This document shows positions 1-11,364 of a stretch of DNA of 64,000 bases, one piece after another. This DNA comes from Craterostigma plantagineum (lineage: Eukaryota > Streptophyta > Magnoliopsida > Lamiales > Linderniaceae): assembly GCA_027422505.1 (NCBI GenBank), contig JAPQWV010000028.1, positions 4,678,001 to 4,742,000 on the forward strand, written 5' to 3'. Numbering within the stretch: the first letter of the stretch is position 1; each line of letters begins with the position of its first letter. Below the pieces are notes generated by a model, which was not told the origin of the DNA, searched no databases, and was given only the letters and a program-made list of their open reading frames with translations. A program made the translations under genes and the position numbers.

Positions 1-1605
1 ATCGGACGAAACCCTTACGATAGGGTGGTGGAAATTGAATCGGGCGATTTCATGATTTACGTGCACGGAAATTTCTAAATTGGGCGATTGGGACAGTGAT
101 GATCGATCGAAAACAAGCCATGAAGAATCGGACGATTTGAAGATTAAGCAATTGAGCGAATCTAACTTTGATTAAAAATTAACTTTTAACTTTCGCCGAG
201 ATGTACCTATATATATATATATATACTTAGGTTTTAATTGAATGCTAGCGTGACTTGGAATGGGAAACAAGTAACTTAGAAACTTAGCCTAGCTAGAATC
301 GAGCGACTTAGAGATTCTAGCAAAATTAATGTAGTCAAATAAATTAGTTCGACCTAATTATTTAACAAAGGCATAATACTGATACAATGATATTTATGTC
401 TAAAGGTCGAACAGTAGATAATTCTCGGAGCAGTGAATTAGCATAGCACGGACGACAGGTAAGTAGAAATTCAACTACGACACGTAACTTGCCTGCGTCC
501 AGTTATGTGAATTACGTGCTCGTGAAATTTGTATGAAATGTGTACGTATGATAAATTAAATTATGTGCATGATGGCATGATTAGAATATGTACATGAGCA
601 TAGCATGAGCACTTGCACGCATGCATAGTACATAAGGTGCGAGGTATGAGCGTGCATAAGATCGCCCGTGTGCGATGTATATTCGCCGATATTGGCGTTT
701 GTGTCGACTCGAATGAAGAGTCACGGCTTCCCCTATGCAGCCAGTAAGGCGAATGAAGCTATAAGGCCTGTATAAGAGGCTGGGGGAATACGCCGTATGC
801 GGGAGATGCAACCTGGAGGATGCGGCACGGGGCACACGCTGGGTAAGGGAAGATTCCTTCGGATGACCTTCTAGTGTGTAAAGCACTAACCGGGAGGGAA
901 GATTCCTTCGGGTGACCTCCACGGTTAGTGGCCTCGGTGTTGGCTACCAGTGGGAAGCGCCCGCGTGGAGGCTACACTGAGTAAGGGAAGATTCCTTCGG
1001 GTGACCTTCTAGTGTGAGAACCTCCACACCTGAGATCTCTATAAGATGGCGCATAAAGGGACTGAAAGTCGAGGGCCCGTATGAAGCAAGAGTATGAGAA
1101 AAAGAGTATGAGTCGGGAAAAGAGTACGAGTATAAGAAAAAGAGTATGAGCATTAGAAAACGACGGCGTGGATTGTCGATCGTTAGGACACGTGCATACA
1201 TGCATAATTTCTGCTTACTGAGCCTCGGTGGCTCATTATTTATGTTACGTGTTGTAGGTGCTGACGATCGCGGTACGTGATCCGACTGTTATGCAAGGCC
1301 GATCTTTTGATGCTATCCGTCTGCTTTTGAGGTGGGAGTGTGTGTATGGATGACGACCTGTGAAGGCCGGGCGCATAGGGAGCTTGTGCTGTATATATTT
1401 ACACACACGCACTTGTGTTTTGTATAGATAGGAGCATGATGAAATGTCAAACGATTTAGAACATTCTTTTGACTTGTGTATAAGATTTCCGCACGCGTTT
1501 CAAAAATGAAAATTTATATTCGCACTTTACGCTTTCACACGATAACAAAGTGTTAGGCACTTAGGATTATAACGTAATACAAGGGCGGGACGACGGGTCC
1601 TGACA
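1..1605 (+). repeat. Ty3/Gypsy LTR fragment (Tekay-like), family 1
   Basis: Non-coding. It shares landmarks in the same order with three other Gypsy LTRs in the window (G, H and D): a GGTAAGT-type donor followed by CTACGACACGTAA (about 458-487), a TACTGAGC/GCTCA hairpin followed by TTACGTGTTGTAGGT (about 1216-1258), and ATGGATGACGACCTGTG (about 1346-1362). It ends in GGTCCTGACA at 1605, and the next base is inside the coding tail of a Copia element, so this is the right edge of an insertion. The left edge lies outside the window or is lost. No gag or pol follows, so a solo LTR or a 3' LTR is likely. ORFs called on the minus strand here (581-1205) are shadows of the repeat. Confidence 0.7.
833..1015 (+). 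other. Array of three stem-loops with a constant core
   Basis: The 18-base core GAAGATTCCTTCGGRTGA occurs at 849-866, 898-915 and 987-1004. Each copy is flanked by complementary arms that differ between copies: CACAC..AAGG with CCTT..GTGTG (833-878), CACTAACCGGGAGG with CCTCC-A-CGGTTAGTG (884-930, 14 pairs with one bulge) and ACACT..AAGG with CCTT..AGTGT (974-1015). The core itself can form a GAAG/CTTC hairpin. The pairing is seen directly; an RNA role in the LTR transcript is inferred. Confidence 0.6.
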
Positions 1606-2188
1606 CCTACCTTCCACCTGACGAGGTCTTTCGACTCTACCAAATGTACGTGGAGAAGATCAAGAATCCTCAAATACATAAAAAAGGAAGGACTCGAGGG
1701 AATCAAGAGGTTCATGGTACGTCAAGTCAAGTACTTCGTCACTCACGACCTTCATATCTCCTTGGAGAATAATATGAAGAAGGTCAATCTAACGTCGCCG
1801 CTCATGGAAGCTTCTGAGATCAAAGAGCATCCCGCCAATTACATCTTCGTACGCCCAGTCCCGGCCATCACTTATCACAATCCAGTTGCAAAGAAGATTC
1901 GAGTATGATGAAGTTTGAGGTCAACAAATTATGTGATGGGATGCTCAAGTTAATAAAAAAGAACATCGAGAAGATATTGCAAGAAATCGATGAGACAACC
2001 ATGGTACCCGATCTGAGATTGGAAGAAAGCCCGCTTATGAGACAACTACTCGAAGCCATTGAGGAATGGCTCGAGCTGAGGGATGCTGTCAGGTATTATG
2101 AGAAGCATTAGACCTGAGGAAGTCATTCTATGCCCGACAAAGATAGACAGAGCTGAAGGGCGATAAAGCACAAAGGGGGAGATTGTAG
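1606..2188 (+). pseudogene. 3' end of the SIRE-type extra ORF (copy F)
   Basis: Translation from about 1606 gives the C-terminal block shared with copies A, B and E: a DEVFRLYQMYVEK stretch, then RQVKYF, KKVNLTSP and TYHNP motifs, then a helical segment ending near the polypurine tract. The frame breaks near 1680 (a run of A) and at 1905. As in A and B, the last codons read QRGRL and the stop TAG (2186-2188) lies just inside the LTR. The upstream part is missing because the Gypsy LTR at 1-1605 cuts in. The protein's function is unknown; see the B copy at 36837-40441. Confidence 0.7.
2172..2182 (+). other. Polypurine tract of copy F
   Basis: AAAGGGGGAGA lies two bases before the TG that opens the LTR at 2184. 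The same tract precedes the 3' LTRs of A and B. This is the usual plus-strand primer site. Confidence 0.75.
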
Positions 2189-2532
2189 AATACTGATTAG
2201 AATTGTGCTTACATTTAATTAGCTACCATTGTATTTGGGGCTTTTTCTGTAATTTTCGCAGTTTAGGACTAGCAAGTATTGATACCAAGTTTGTTTGGTA
2301 TAAATACATAATGTACCTATCGAGCTAATCAGAGAAAGTTAGTCAATTTGATCTGAAAGGCTTGAAATTCGAATTCTAGAGAGAGAAACACAAAGGACTT
2401 TCTCACACTAGGGAATCTCTCTCGTGTTCTTCAAATAAGGTTTTCGATCGAAACTCAATTCGTAACAATTCTCATCGAAAACATAGGAATTCTTTCCTAG
2501 GATTAATACGAGTTGATAATTAGGACCTAACA
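2184..2532 (+). repeat. 3' LTR of Copia copy F
   Basis: It starts TGTAGAATAC and ends GACCTAACA, matching the LTRs of A and B in length (349 bp against 351) and landmarks. A TATA box (TATAAATA, about 2299) sits on the right arm of an inverted repeat ATACCAA/TTGGTAT (2283-2300). Downstream are the conserved AATTCTAGAGAGAGA and CTCTCTCGTGTTCTTC blocks. Sequence after 2532 is unrelated, so this is the right end of the element. Confidence 0.8.
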
Positions 2533-2664
2533 CCCCTTAAAAATGCACTTATTGAAAACAATGTTTCAAACTAATAATTAATATTAATAAATCACTAACG
2601 ATTTCCAACAATAAACATGCTATGAAAGAAGCATTTGACTTGAATGTCGGAAGGGCGTTGTCAG

Positions 2665-3525
2665 TAGTCACCCCGACACCCTTCAGCCAATGATTATGTA
2701 GACGTGTTCGAAGTGACTGTGCCTGTCATTCATTAGAATGTGGAAGGTCCTAATATCGATACGAAATTAATTTTGAATATTTTAACTTTGAACTATGTCT
2801 CGTAGTCGAATAGAACATATGTTTAGATAGTCAATGATCGATCGACTTACTATAGTAGTTTGCTTGAACCTTAGACCGAAGGGGAAAACTTCGGAGTTGG
2901 CTTCAGGGTCTTGGCTTATCACTAGCTTGGTCAGGCCTGATCTACCGATGCAAAATGTGGTCATGACAATCGAGTGCAATTGCCAGCTTGAACCGCTGAG
3001 CGGGATTCACAACCTCAAATAAATTCAAGGTATATGTGCTATGAGAATATTTTAGACGGTTGATTACTAAGTCTTGCTAAAAAAATAAAACTGTCTCACT
3101 TACGACGTGGAGGCCAGTTGCGTAATTTTGCCAGTCACGCCTTATCATAATGTCGAGTTCAATGAACTTAACACTACGTAACTCTCACCCGATCGCTACA
3201 TCAGCGAAGGGTTCATACGCAAGAGTATAACCTATAGTGGGTTCATGGATTGTGATTAGATCAAATTCGTTCAATACGGAATCAGCTCGGTAGCAATTGG
3301 AAGATGAATACTGATTTCTTGAATTCCTTTCATTGTCGATTTGACACGAACCAAGAACCAAGAATCACCAAAGTAGTGTCGTGAAAAGCGAAATCAGACT
3401 TAGAGTGAGGTTTGACCGCGGATAATTATTTTATCTTTTGTTAGTATGTTTAAATATTACAAGGGAAAAAATTATATTGTTCCACAACATACTTAGAAGG
3501 GTAAATTCAGTATTTACCTTTCAAA
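2665..3525 (+). repeat. Diverged direct repeat, copy 1
   Basis: About 860 bp resembling 4245-5093. Shared anchors in order: TGTGCC.GTCATTCA, CTATAGTAGT, GGGATTCAC followed by CCTCAAA, CGTGGAGG, GAGTTCAAT, AGTAGTGT, and GGGTAAAT..AGTATTTACC. No TG..CA ends or protein were found. It may be an old LTR pair or a duplicated segment. Confidence 0.55.
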
Positions 3526-4244
3526 ATTTTAATAAGATATATTATTTAAAAAATATTGTTAAATAACGATATGAATTTGAAAATAATGTATTTTACCTTT
3601 TCGAAACATTTAGTAAGTTGAATAATCAAACTGATCTTCTAAATAAAGGATATAAAATATCAATCACTTACGTTAATAGAATTTCAAAATCAAATGTACC
3701 AAAGAAGGTAATTCCGAATAACACAACAAACGAGATCTGAGTTGACACCTCTTACCGTCGCCATCATCATTCTATGTCTCACACATTATCGAACTGTAAT
3801 GGCTAAAACTCTAGAAGTTTGATATCTAAGGTTGTTAAAGGTTATCTTTGTTCAGTGTGCATTCGAGCGGTCCTAGGAAGCTTGAGATCGCCGGAAAATG
3901 TTAAATTCTATAGGTTCGCGAGGCCCCACTGACTCAATCCCACATTGGTATAAGAGTGTGTTGAATCACGAAAGTGCCGTGCCCTCGGAACATCATTTCG
4001 AGGATTATGATTTAGGATTATGACCTATGTAATAGAATTAAATTATTTATTTTAATTAAAAGACAATCGAATTTTTTGTTTTATTCGCTTATAAGTAATG
4101 TTATTTGTCTATCAAGCATTCAATAAGAAAGATAAATAAAACTCTAATGCGTAGAATTTAGTTGTCAATTTTGTTAGGTATAGAGGGGTACTGATGGACT
4201 ATTATTTTCTCAGCGTAAATTAGTCGAGAAGTTTAATCTCCAAT

Positions 4245-5093
4245 AGGGTGACCCTATTGATGATTATGACTTGTTTTGTCGGTGGGTCCGTAGTGATTGT
4301 GCCAGTCATTCACTTGGAAAGTGGGAGCTCATGACAATTGATACGAGATAAATCGAAGATTGTCTTCATTTGGACTCTGACTCATAGTCGACTCGATCAC
4401 ATGTTTTGGGATGTCAATGATGTATCGACTAACTATAGTAGTGTACGTAGACCATCGATGGAAGGAATCAATGTTGGGGTATATTGACTTGTCACTCGCT
4501 TTGTTAGGCCCGATTTGAGCTGTCGGGCGGGATTCACGGCCTCAAAGTATATGTTGTAAGAACTTAGGGGATGATAATTCAAAGTCTTCTGCCAGAGCAT
4601 TAAAAACCAACTCACCAGAACGTGGAGGGTAGTTTGATCATTTTACATGTCAGGATTTATTGTAGAGTTGAGTTCAATAGTTTGACATTGCATGACTCTT
4701 ACTTGGGCGGGACATCATTGAAGGGCCTTTACGTTTGACTATAATCTATCGGCGGTTCGCGAATTAAGATTCATCAAATTTGTACTTAACACGAGATCTG
4801 TTTGGTACCACAACATTCGCTAGCTGAATACCGAACTTCTGGATTCCTTATAGTATTGAATTGAGGCAAACCAAGAGGATCGGGCTTAAAAAAGATCACC
4901 AATGTAGTGTTGTTTGAAGAGAGGGAATCAGACTTATAGTCGAAAAATTAGGTTGGCCATACTTGGCCGAAATATAAATATATGTAGTCAAATATTTATT
5001 TTATGATTTGGTAATAAGTTTAAACATTCCGGGGGAAAAAAATTGTTTTTTTTATCATTATTTAATTGAAAGGGTAAATAGAGTATTTACCTT
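4245..5093 (+). repeat. Diverged direct repeat, copy 2
   Basis: Partner of 2665-3525, offset about 1.58 kb, with the same order of anchors and many substitutions and small indels. Boundaries are estimates by eye. Confidence 0.55.
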
Positions 5094-5324
5094 AATATAT
5101 ATTCGAAGTCATTTAATGTTCGAGATTAATTTTTTTTTAATTTTTATATATTATATTAAATTCCCAAATTGATGTTATTTTAAAAAATGTAGCTTTTGAA
5201 ATAAAATAATATTAAATTTCCAAATTGATGTCATTTAAAAAAACTGTGGTTTTTGAAATAATATCTTGATAAATCAACAAATAAATCTCCCTAGCCCAAA
5301 ACTATCCACCAACCAACTCCCCAC

Positions 5325-5896
5325 TAGGGGTGTTCAAACGGTAATAACCAAACCATACCGAATCGAAGTTTCGGTAACCGAAAATTTTTCGGTTATAAAT
5401 ATCTTAAACCGAAAACCGAACCGAAGTTAATCGGTTCGGTTCGGTAACAACCGAAAAATTTTGGTAAATAACCGAAATACCGAACTAAATTTTAAAAAAA
5501 AATAAAAATTAATATTAAAAGATTTTATTAAAATATTAAAAGATTTTATTAAATTAGATATATTTTTCAATTTGAATTCTCATTTTTTTTATTTTCCTAT
5601 TTTAAGTTATTTTTTCCTATATTTTTTTTTATTTTTCTTACTTTTTCCTATTTATTATTAAGTTCTTCTTTTTTTATTTTTACGTCTGATCGTATATATA
5701 TATATATATATATTATGTATTTCGGTAATTCGGTTTTTTCGGTTAACCGTAATACCGAACCGAAGAAATCGAAAAATTTCGGTTTACATTTTCTTATACC
5801 GAATACCGAACCGAACTGAAATTTCGGTATTCGGTTTGTACCGAACTTTCGGTATCGGTTCGGTTCGGTCGGTTTACCGACTTTTAAACACCCCTA
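5325..5896. mobile_element. hAT-type MITE with 8-bp target duplication
   Basis: The ends are inverted repeats: TAGGGGTGTTCAAACGG at the left and CTTTTAAACACCCCTA at the right. The element is flanked by perfect CTCCCCAC duplications at 5317-5324 and 5897-5904. The subterminal 100 bp on each side are packed with CCGAAC / GGTTCGG words, typical of hAT transposase-binding regions; the middle is AT-rich and non-coding. The 8-bp duplication and the terminal motif identify the hAT superfamily. It has no coding capacity. Confidence 0.92.
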
Positions 5897-5904
5897 CTCC
5901 CCAC

Positions 5905-7597
5905 TACCATTTATTTACATCAAACTCCCCTTTCAAACATTTAAATCAAATACATACCTAATAGACAATTTTATCCTTGTAGAACATAAATATTACCAAA
6001 AAGCTTTTGACTATGGTCAACAACCCTTCTTCCAATTTCACTTTGAAACGTTACAGAGAGAGAGCAAAGAACAAGACAGAGAACGAGATAACGAGAGGGA
6101 GAACGAGCAAACTTCCACTTTCAAACACCTCTGTTTAGCGAGACAGAACAAGTAAGCTTTCTTTCACGAGCAAGCTTCCACCACTGCTGTAAACTCTCGA
6201 TCGAATTCGTTAAGCAAGTTCCTTTCTACGAAATAGTTACCTCAAGTTTGCTAACTTCCGTTTTTAGCGAATGTTACCTAGTTTTCTGCTCCGATTATAT
6301 TGAAATTTCTTTCTATTGAAATCTAAGATCTTCTTCGTTTCATAGCCTCTTGATAGACTCGATCTGATGTTTCTGCGATTAACTATGAATATTTGAAATT
6401 AGAAATTGGAATTTCTATTGCTGTGTCGTAAAAACTTGCTGGCGCAGATGTTGTATTTCTTAGTTATCACCCATCCATACTGCTCCGATTTATTCCAAAT
6501 TGGTATCCGTTGAAAGCTGATTTCCTGAGATGTTCCTAGCCACTGAAAACATCTCGATCGGACAGTTCTATGATATTCTGTTAATATATGAAGTGCCTGC
6601 TGTGAATCTGGAAATTTTCTACAGCTCTTGAGGAAAATTCGATTTCTATTCTTATCTTGGATTCAAATACCTTGGGCAGTACCACGGAGGAATTATCGTG
6701 ATCTTGAAACAACTTGTCGGCAATTCGTAGGATCGAGGCATTTGTTTTCATAGAAGATCGTGAAATACTCGTCTAAAATTTGGGCAGTTCTACACTTATT
6801 TATATTTCTTTGATGTGCTGGAATTTGGGATTTAGGGCTAAAATTTGGGTTATATTTTTCGTTCCTCAATTTGGGTTTTGATATGTTTCAAATTAGGGTT
6901 TTTTTAGCTTCTACTACACGTTCGATGAAACCTCGTAAAGGACATGCATTTGTGACTGTCTTGGTACGAGGCTTGGTTGTTTCTGGATACGCTGCCATTA
7001 GTGTCTGTTTCTGGATATAGTATGTATATTGGTGCCATTTGTATCTAATTAGTGGTACTGTAAACATGATTTAATAGTTTGAGGTCTTGATACCGTATAC
7101 TATTTTAATTGATACTGTTCGTCTATGTTTTTTGGGACTGCATTACATAATTAATGGTACTATAAATTCATTGTTGGAGCACACGAGGGAGCAGAATCTG
7201 GAGGGCGTGGATTGCGGAGTACCTGATGCAATGTCCATGGATAGATACGTCGTCGGACCTACAGCTCGTGAAAAGTAACTCGACGATGTTGAAGTTGAAG
7301 TATATCGTGGCTCCGCGGCTGCCACAATACTTAGAGATCCTCTTAATTGTGTACTCCACTTTTTCGAATGATATTATCTGTGTTTGTAAGATTTTAGACT
7401 TGTTGAGACTGATATGTTGTTCAGAGGTTGAGGTTCTGCGAACCTGTTTGAGACAATTTTTATGTTTATAAGGTTGAGGTTCTGTTGTTGGGACTTGTTT
7501 ATGCTTTAAGTATTTTTATAGTACCTGAAAAAATGCATGTAGAACCAATATACAGATGTTTGTAGTACCAATATATAGACATTTGAAGTACATGCTA
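5905..7597 (+). repeat. Probable Gypsy LTR or leader remnant, non-coding
   Basis: At about 6270-6760 this contains two copies of a module of about 215 bp (CTGCTCCGATT..., then TTGAAA.CT, CATAGCC and TCTCGAT) that occurs four times in LTR fragment G (44200-45090). It is followed by TACCTTGGGCAGTAC and CGTAGGATCG, which also occur in G. From about 6800 to 7597 I recognise nothing beyond T-rich, decayed sequence with repeated AGTACCAATATATAGAC-like words near 7530-7590. Short ORFs at 7087-7471 show no domain. Confidence 0.45.
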
Positions 7598-7948
7598 TGT
7601 TAGGTCCTCGATTATCAACTCTAACAATACTAGGCATGAATTCTAAGTAATTCGATCATAATTGTCGAGAATCAAGTTTCGATCGAAAAACTCAATTGAA
7701 GAATCGAGAGAGAATTTTACTAGTGTGAGAAAGTCCTTCATGTTTCTCTCTCTAGAATATGAATTGGCAGCCCTTCGGATCAAATTCTAAAACTTTCTAT
7801 ATTGATTTCGAATGTGTACATAATATTTATACAAACAAACTTGGTATAAATAACAAGTAAGTCCTAATCTAAGGACAAATACAAGTAGAGCCCCTAATTA
7901 CAAGGACAGCTAACTAAATCAAAGCACAATTCTAAGATGTATTCTACA
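7598..7948 (-). repeat. 3' LTR of element A
   Basis: Read on the minus strand it starts TGTAGAATACATC and ends GAGGACCTAACA, 351 bp, the same length as the LTRs of element B. The minus-strand polypurine tract AAAGGGGGAGAA is at 7949-7960. The TATA-side inverted repeat is partly decayed, with one T lost from the arm next to TATAAAT. Confidence 0.85.
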
Positions 7949-10900
7949 TTCTCCCCCTTTGTGCTTGATTGCCCTTCTGCGCTATCTGTCTTCGTCGGGC
8001 ATAGTATGACCTGCGCAAGCCCAGCGCATGCTCGTAGTTCTTTATAGTTTCTCTCAGCTTCTGCCGTTCCTCAATATCTTCAAGGAGTTCCATCAGAAGG
8101 GGATACTCTCTCACGAACCTGTGAAGACGCAACATGGTGTCTCTATTAATCTCTTCCGATCTCTTCTCAATGTTCTTCTTGATTGCCTTGAGCGTCCCAT
8201 CATAGAACTTATTGACTTCAGTCTTCAGCATCACTCTATTCTTTTTGACAATTGGATTGTGGTAGGTCATTGCCAAGACTGAGCTTATGTGCACGTGATT
8301 GTTGGGAAGCCCTTCGACCTCAGGTCCTTGATTGTGCGGAGCGGTCATGTTGACCTTCTTCATGTTGCTCTCTAGAGCCATCTGAAGCTCGTGTGTGGCA
8401 AAGTATTTGACTTGGCGCACCATGAACCGGTAGAGTCCCTCGAGTCCTTCCTTCTTTATAAAGCCTTGAGGACCCTTGTACTTTTCTACGTACAGGTGGT
8501 AGAGATGGTACACCTCCTCGACAGGGAGGTATGGTAGGTCGCTCTCGCTTAGCTCTTCTCGAGTTCCGTCTAACCGCTCTATGACGTAGAATGGAATTGG
8601 AAGATTGCCTTTTGTACAGTAGACACTTAGCAACTGATATATTGGGGATAGGCTCTTGAAATGACTCTTCAATTGTCCTTTTGGAATCCCCAGCCTCAGG
8701 TCCAAGATGGGTTAGCATCCAAACATAAGTCATCCTTTTCTGCTGATCCCACTGAGAGATGCCTCTGAGCTCGAACTCGTTCAACTTCTTAACCTTGTCT
8801 GCTGACCTCCAGATTCGCTGACGAACTTCTTCAAGGAATGGGATTTCTATCCTTATGTTCTCCCAAGGCGTGTCAATTCGAACGGTCCCTGGAGTTAGTC
8901 TCGGAGGAGTGTCCGCTCGTTGAGCAACTAACTCTGGAAGCGTTGGGGGAATTACTTCGTGATCTTCGCCTTCCTGAAGTTCTTCGTCGTCTATCAGAAC
9001 TAGGTCAACTGAGGCTTGTGTAAGAAGTGTCAAACGTCCTTGAGTCTTTGTCTTTGATGGTCAACGGGCATCCTGTGGTCATCCACTGTCCTTCGAAGAT
9101 GTATTTGTCGAGGAATTTGTGTGGGTTGACTCCACTTCCTGATGTTCCCGATTGACCTGGAGCGGTCGAGCTGGGAGTTGCCTGAGTTCTTCCAAGGCCA
9201 CCAGCATTGAGGCACTTGTTTCTTCTTTCGGAAGCAAGGGGTTTGTGAAAGTCATTGGTGGTGTTGGCGGAGGCGTCCTTAGGTTGAAGGTTGGTGGGTC
9301 GTTTTGGGTTAGAGTTTGGTTGGTGCGGTGCGTGGTGGTGGTTGTTTAGGTAGTGGGTTGTGAGGTTTTAGCGGCTCCTGTACTTGTCCGTGCCGTGCCC
9401 GATCTTTGTCCTTGACCGCTCGTAGAAGTCCTTGGCCTCTTCTCCCCCTCATGACGACCTTGATCATCAGGATCGTCATGTCGGCATTTTGAGAGGGAGC
9501 TTTGACCGCGGCATGAGTCGGTAGGTAGGTCAGGACGATCCACATGACGTCGGAAGAGACCTTCTTCTGCAGGCATCCGGTTAGTCAACTCAAGTAAACG
9601 GGCGACGAGGATGGAGTGGAGGTTGCTGATGGGTATGGTAGTAGGGTTTATAAGGTTGTGTGTGAGGATGGGAGTGGCGATTGATATGGGTTATGTGGGT
9701 TGAGTGGGTGTGAAGGTACGTCGTGATGTTTGTCCAGATGACTGGGCCTCAGAGATTGGTGCTTTCCTGGTATCTCGTCGGGATATCTCTATAGCAGCAT
9801 GAACTCTTTTCATAAAGCATTCCTCGAATTGTGATAGAGCAGTGGAGAGAGCTGCCTGTAAGCGAGCTTCCGTCACGAACGGGGAAGGAGCCTCCGTAGA
9901 TGGACCAGGACGACTGATGTCGCCTATTAACAACCCTTGAGTGAACACCATCTCAACAGGTTGGCTCGTGTCACTTGAGGTTGTGACTGTTCGAGACTTC
10001 CATCCAATCCTCGATTCGAATCTTGTAGATTCTCATCTATGGATGTTGGGGTAGGTTATGATTGAACCTGCGTATCGACATGTTCTAAGATGGGCTCGTC
10101 GGATGCGATTTGTCGTGTGGGAGGCCGTCTTATGAGTCGAATCTCCTCATCTGACTCGGTGTCTGACGAGGTAGCCGTATGAGGAGATGGATCACGTGGT
10201 GCCTCCTCATGGGCTTGTGCTGTCGATTGAGGCTCTTTAAGTGTAATTGTGGTGACCAGAGCCTTTGTCTCGGGCGTGGTAGCCTGCTGAAGTGGGTTGT
10301 GCCCCGTTTCTGCTTCGGGCTGTGCTTCCTGTTGAAGGATCTCCTCAATAGATCCTTGAAACACGCCAACATTAATGGACACTTTAGCTCCTAGTTCTTC
10401 GACTGACGCCTCGACTTCGTCGATTAACGTAGCTTCAAGGTCTTGGGCAGAAGTCTCTACGTCTAGCTCCTGGACCACTTGATCTATCAATTCTACCATG
10501 TCTGTGATGTTGTTGTTGAGGGCTCACTGCAAAGTCTGTCGGGGGCCCTCGAATCATCTCTTTCGTAAGATGATTCTCCCGGCAGTAGTGTTGGTATTCG
10601 TCTCCCGAGGGGTCGGCAAGACGGAGTAGCTCGAGCGGAATCGGCATCGATGGCTGAATCAAATCCGTGAGCTTGGGGTTATGGAAGAACTTGAGCCGGG
10701 GTGGTTGATAGTTGCCTCCTGAAGGTAGACGAGTGATGTTCTCGTGAAGCTCCATGAGGTGGGCGATGATCACACAGAATCACCCCGCATACGGTACATT
10801 CTTCTAATCGTTTGTTCTCCTTTTATCTGATCTGTTCGGAAAGGTCATTCCGGATCAGCTGGGTGAAGAGTTTCTGGAGAAGGCAATTCTGTGGAAGATC

Positions 10901-11364
10901 ATAAGAATGTTGCCGTTGCCTTTGTGAAAACCGGCGTGCTTCGGCGACAAGCACTTATTGATGATGCCGAAGAGTGTCTTCCGTGGATGTGGGATGCAGT
11001 GGCTCTGAACTTGTGCGAGCTTGGCGAGTGGCGAACGGTATCCCATGTGGAGAAAATCATGGATCATCTCCGCATCCGTCGGCAGAGGATCGTAGTTCTA
11101 GCTGAACGGAAGGTCCAAGACAAGTCCAAAGTCGTCCTTGCTAAAGCTTACGTGTATTGTTCCGACCACCGTTGTGAATTGGTAAGACCATGGGCACCGA
11201 GGCCGTCACGGTGAGCGCTGCCAGAGGGGATGGCCTTGTAGAATGGATATCATGATTTCGTTAGGACATCGGAACGTAGTCAGGTCTAGCTGAAAGTTCG
11301 TGTCCTGAACTTTGATATACAGATTATGGTCATAGTTATGATTGTATTGAGGGTATCGATCCAT
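7944..11364 (-). pseudogene. SIRE-type extra ORF (aORF, historically 'env-like'), copy A
   Basis: This about 1,130-codon reading frame lies between pol and the 3' LTR. Its ATG is at 11364-11362, where homology to B's ORF begins and where a candidate 3' splice site ends. The N-terminal folded block is damaged (pieces at 10855-11067 and 10435-10773). A low-complexity acidic Ser/Thr/Pro-rich middle follows (10056-10499 includes TATSSDTESDEEIRLIRR), then a helical C-terminal block (7944-8705) with RQVKYFATHELQMALE and KKVNMTAP. The last codons cross the polypurine tract, and the TAG stop is inside the LTR at 7946-7944. Similar ORFs follow pol in plant SIRE elements and were once called envelope-like. 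I see no signal peptide or membrane segment. Function unknown. Confidence 0.75.

Larger units (their letters stand above)
2533..5316. other. Gene-free degenerate region
   Basis: No ORF over about 65 codons and no recognisable protein. It holds two diverged direct repeats (separate entries), a spacer at 3526-4244, and near 5155-5265 a two-copy tandem repeat of about 65 bp built on CAAATTGATGT and TTTTTGAAATAA. Composition is AT-rich towards the right. Confidence 0.6.

Noticed and set aside
581..1205. Overlapping minus-strand ORFs of about 80-110 codons
   Set aside because: They arise from the repeated hairpin core, give the same peptide words in several frames, and lie inside a non-coding LTR.
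7087..7471. Small overlapping ORFs on both strands as a possible host gene
   Set aside because: No conserved motif, no splice structure I could support, and the region is flanked by LTR-like sequence.
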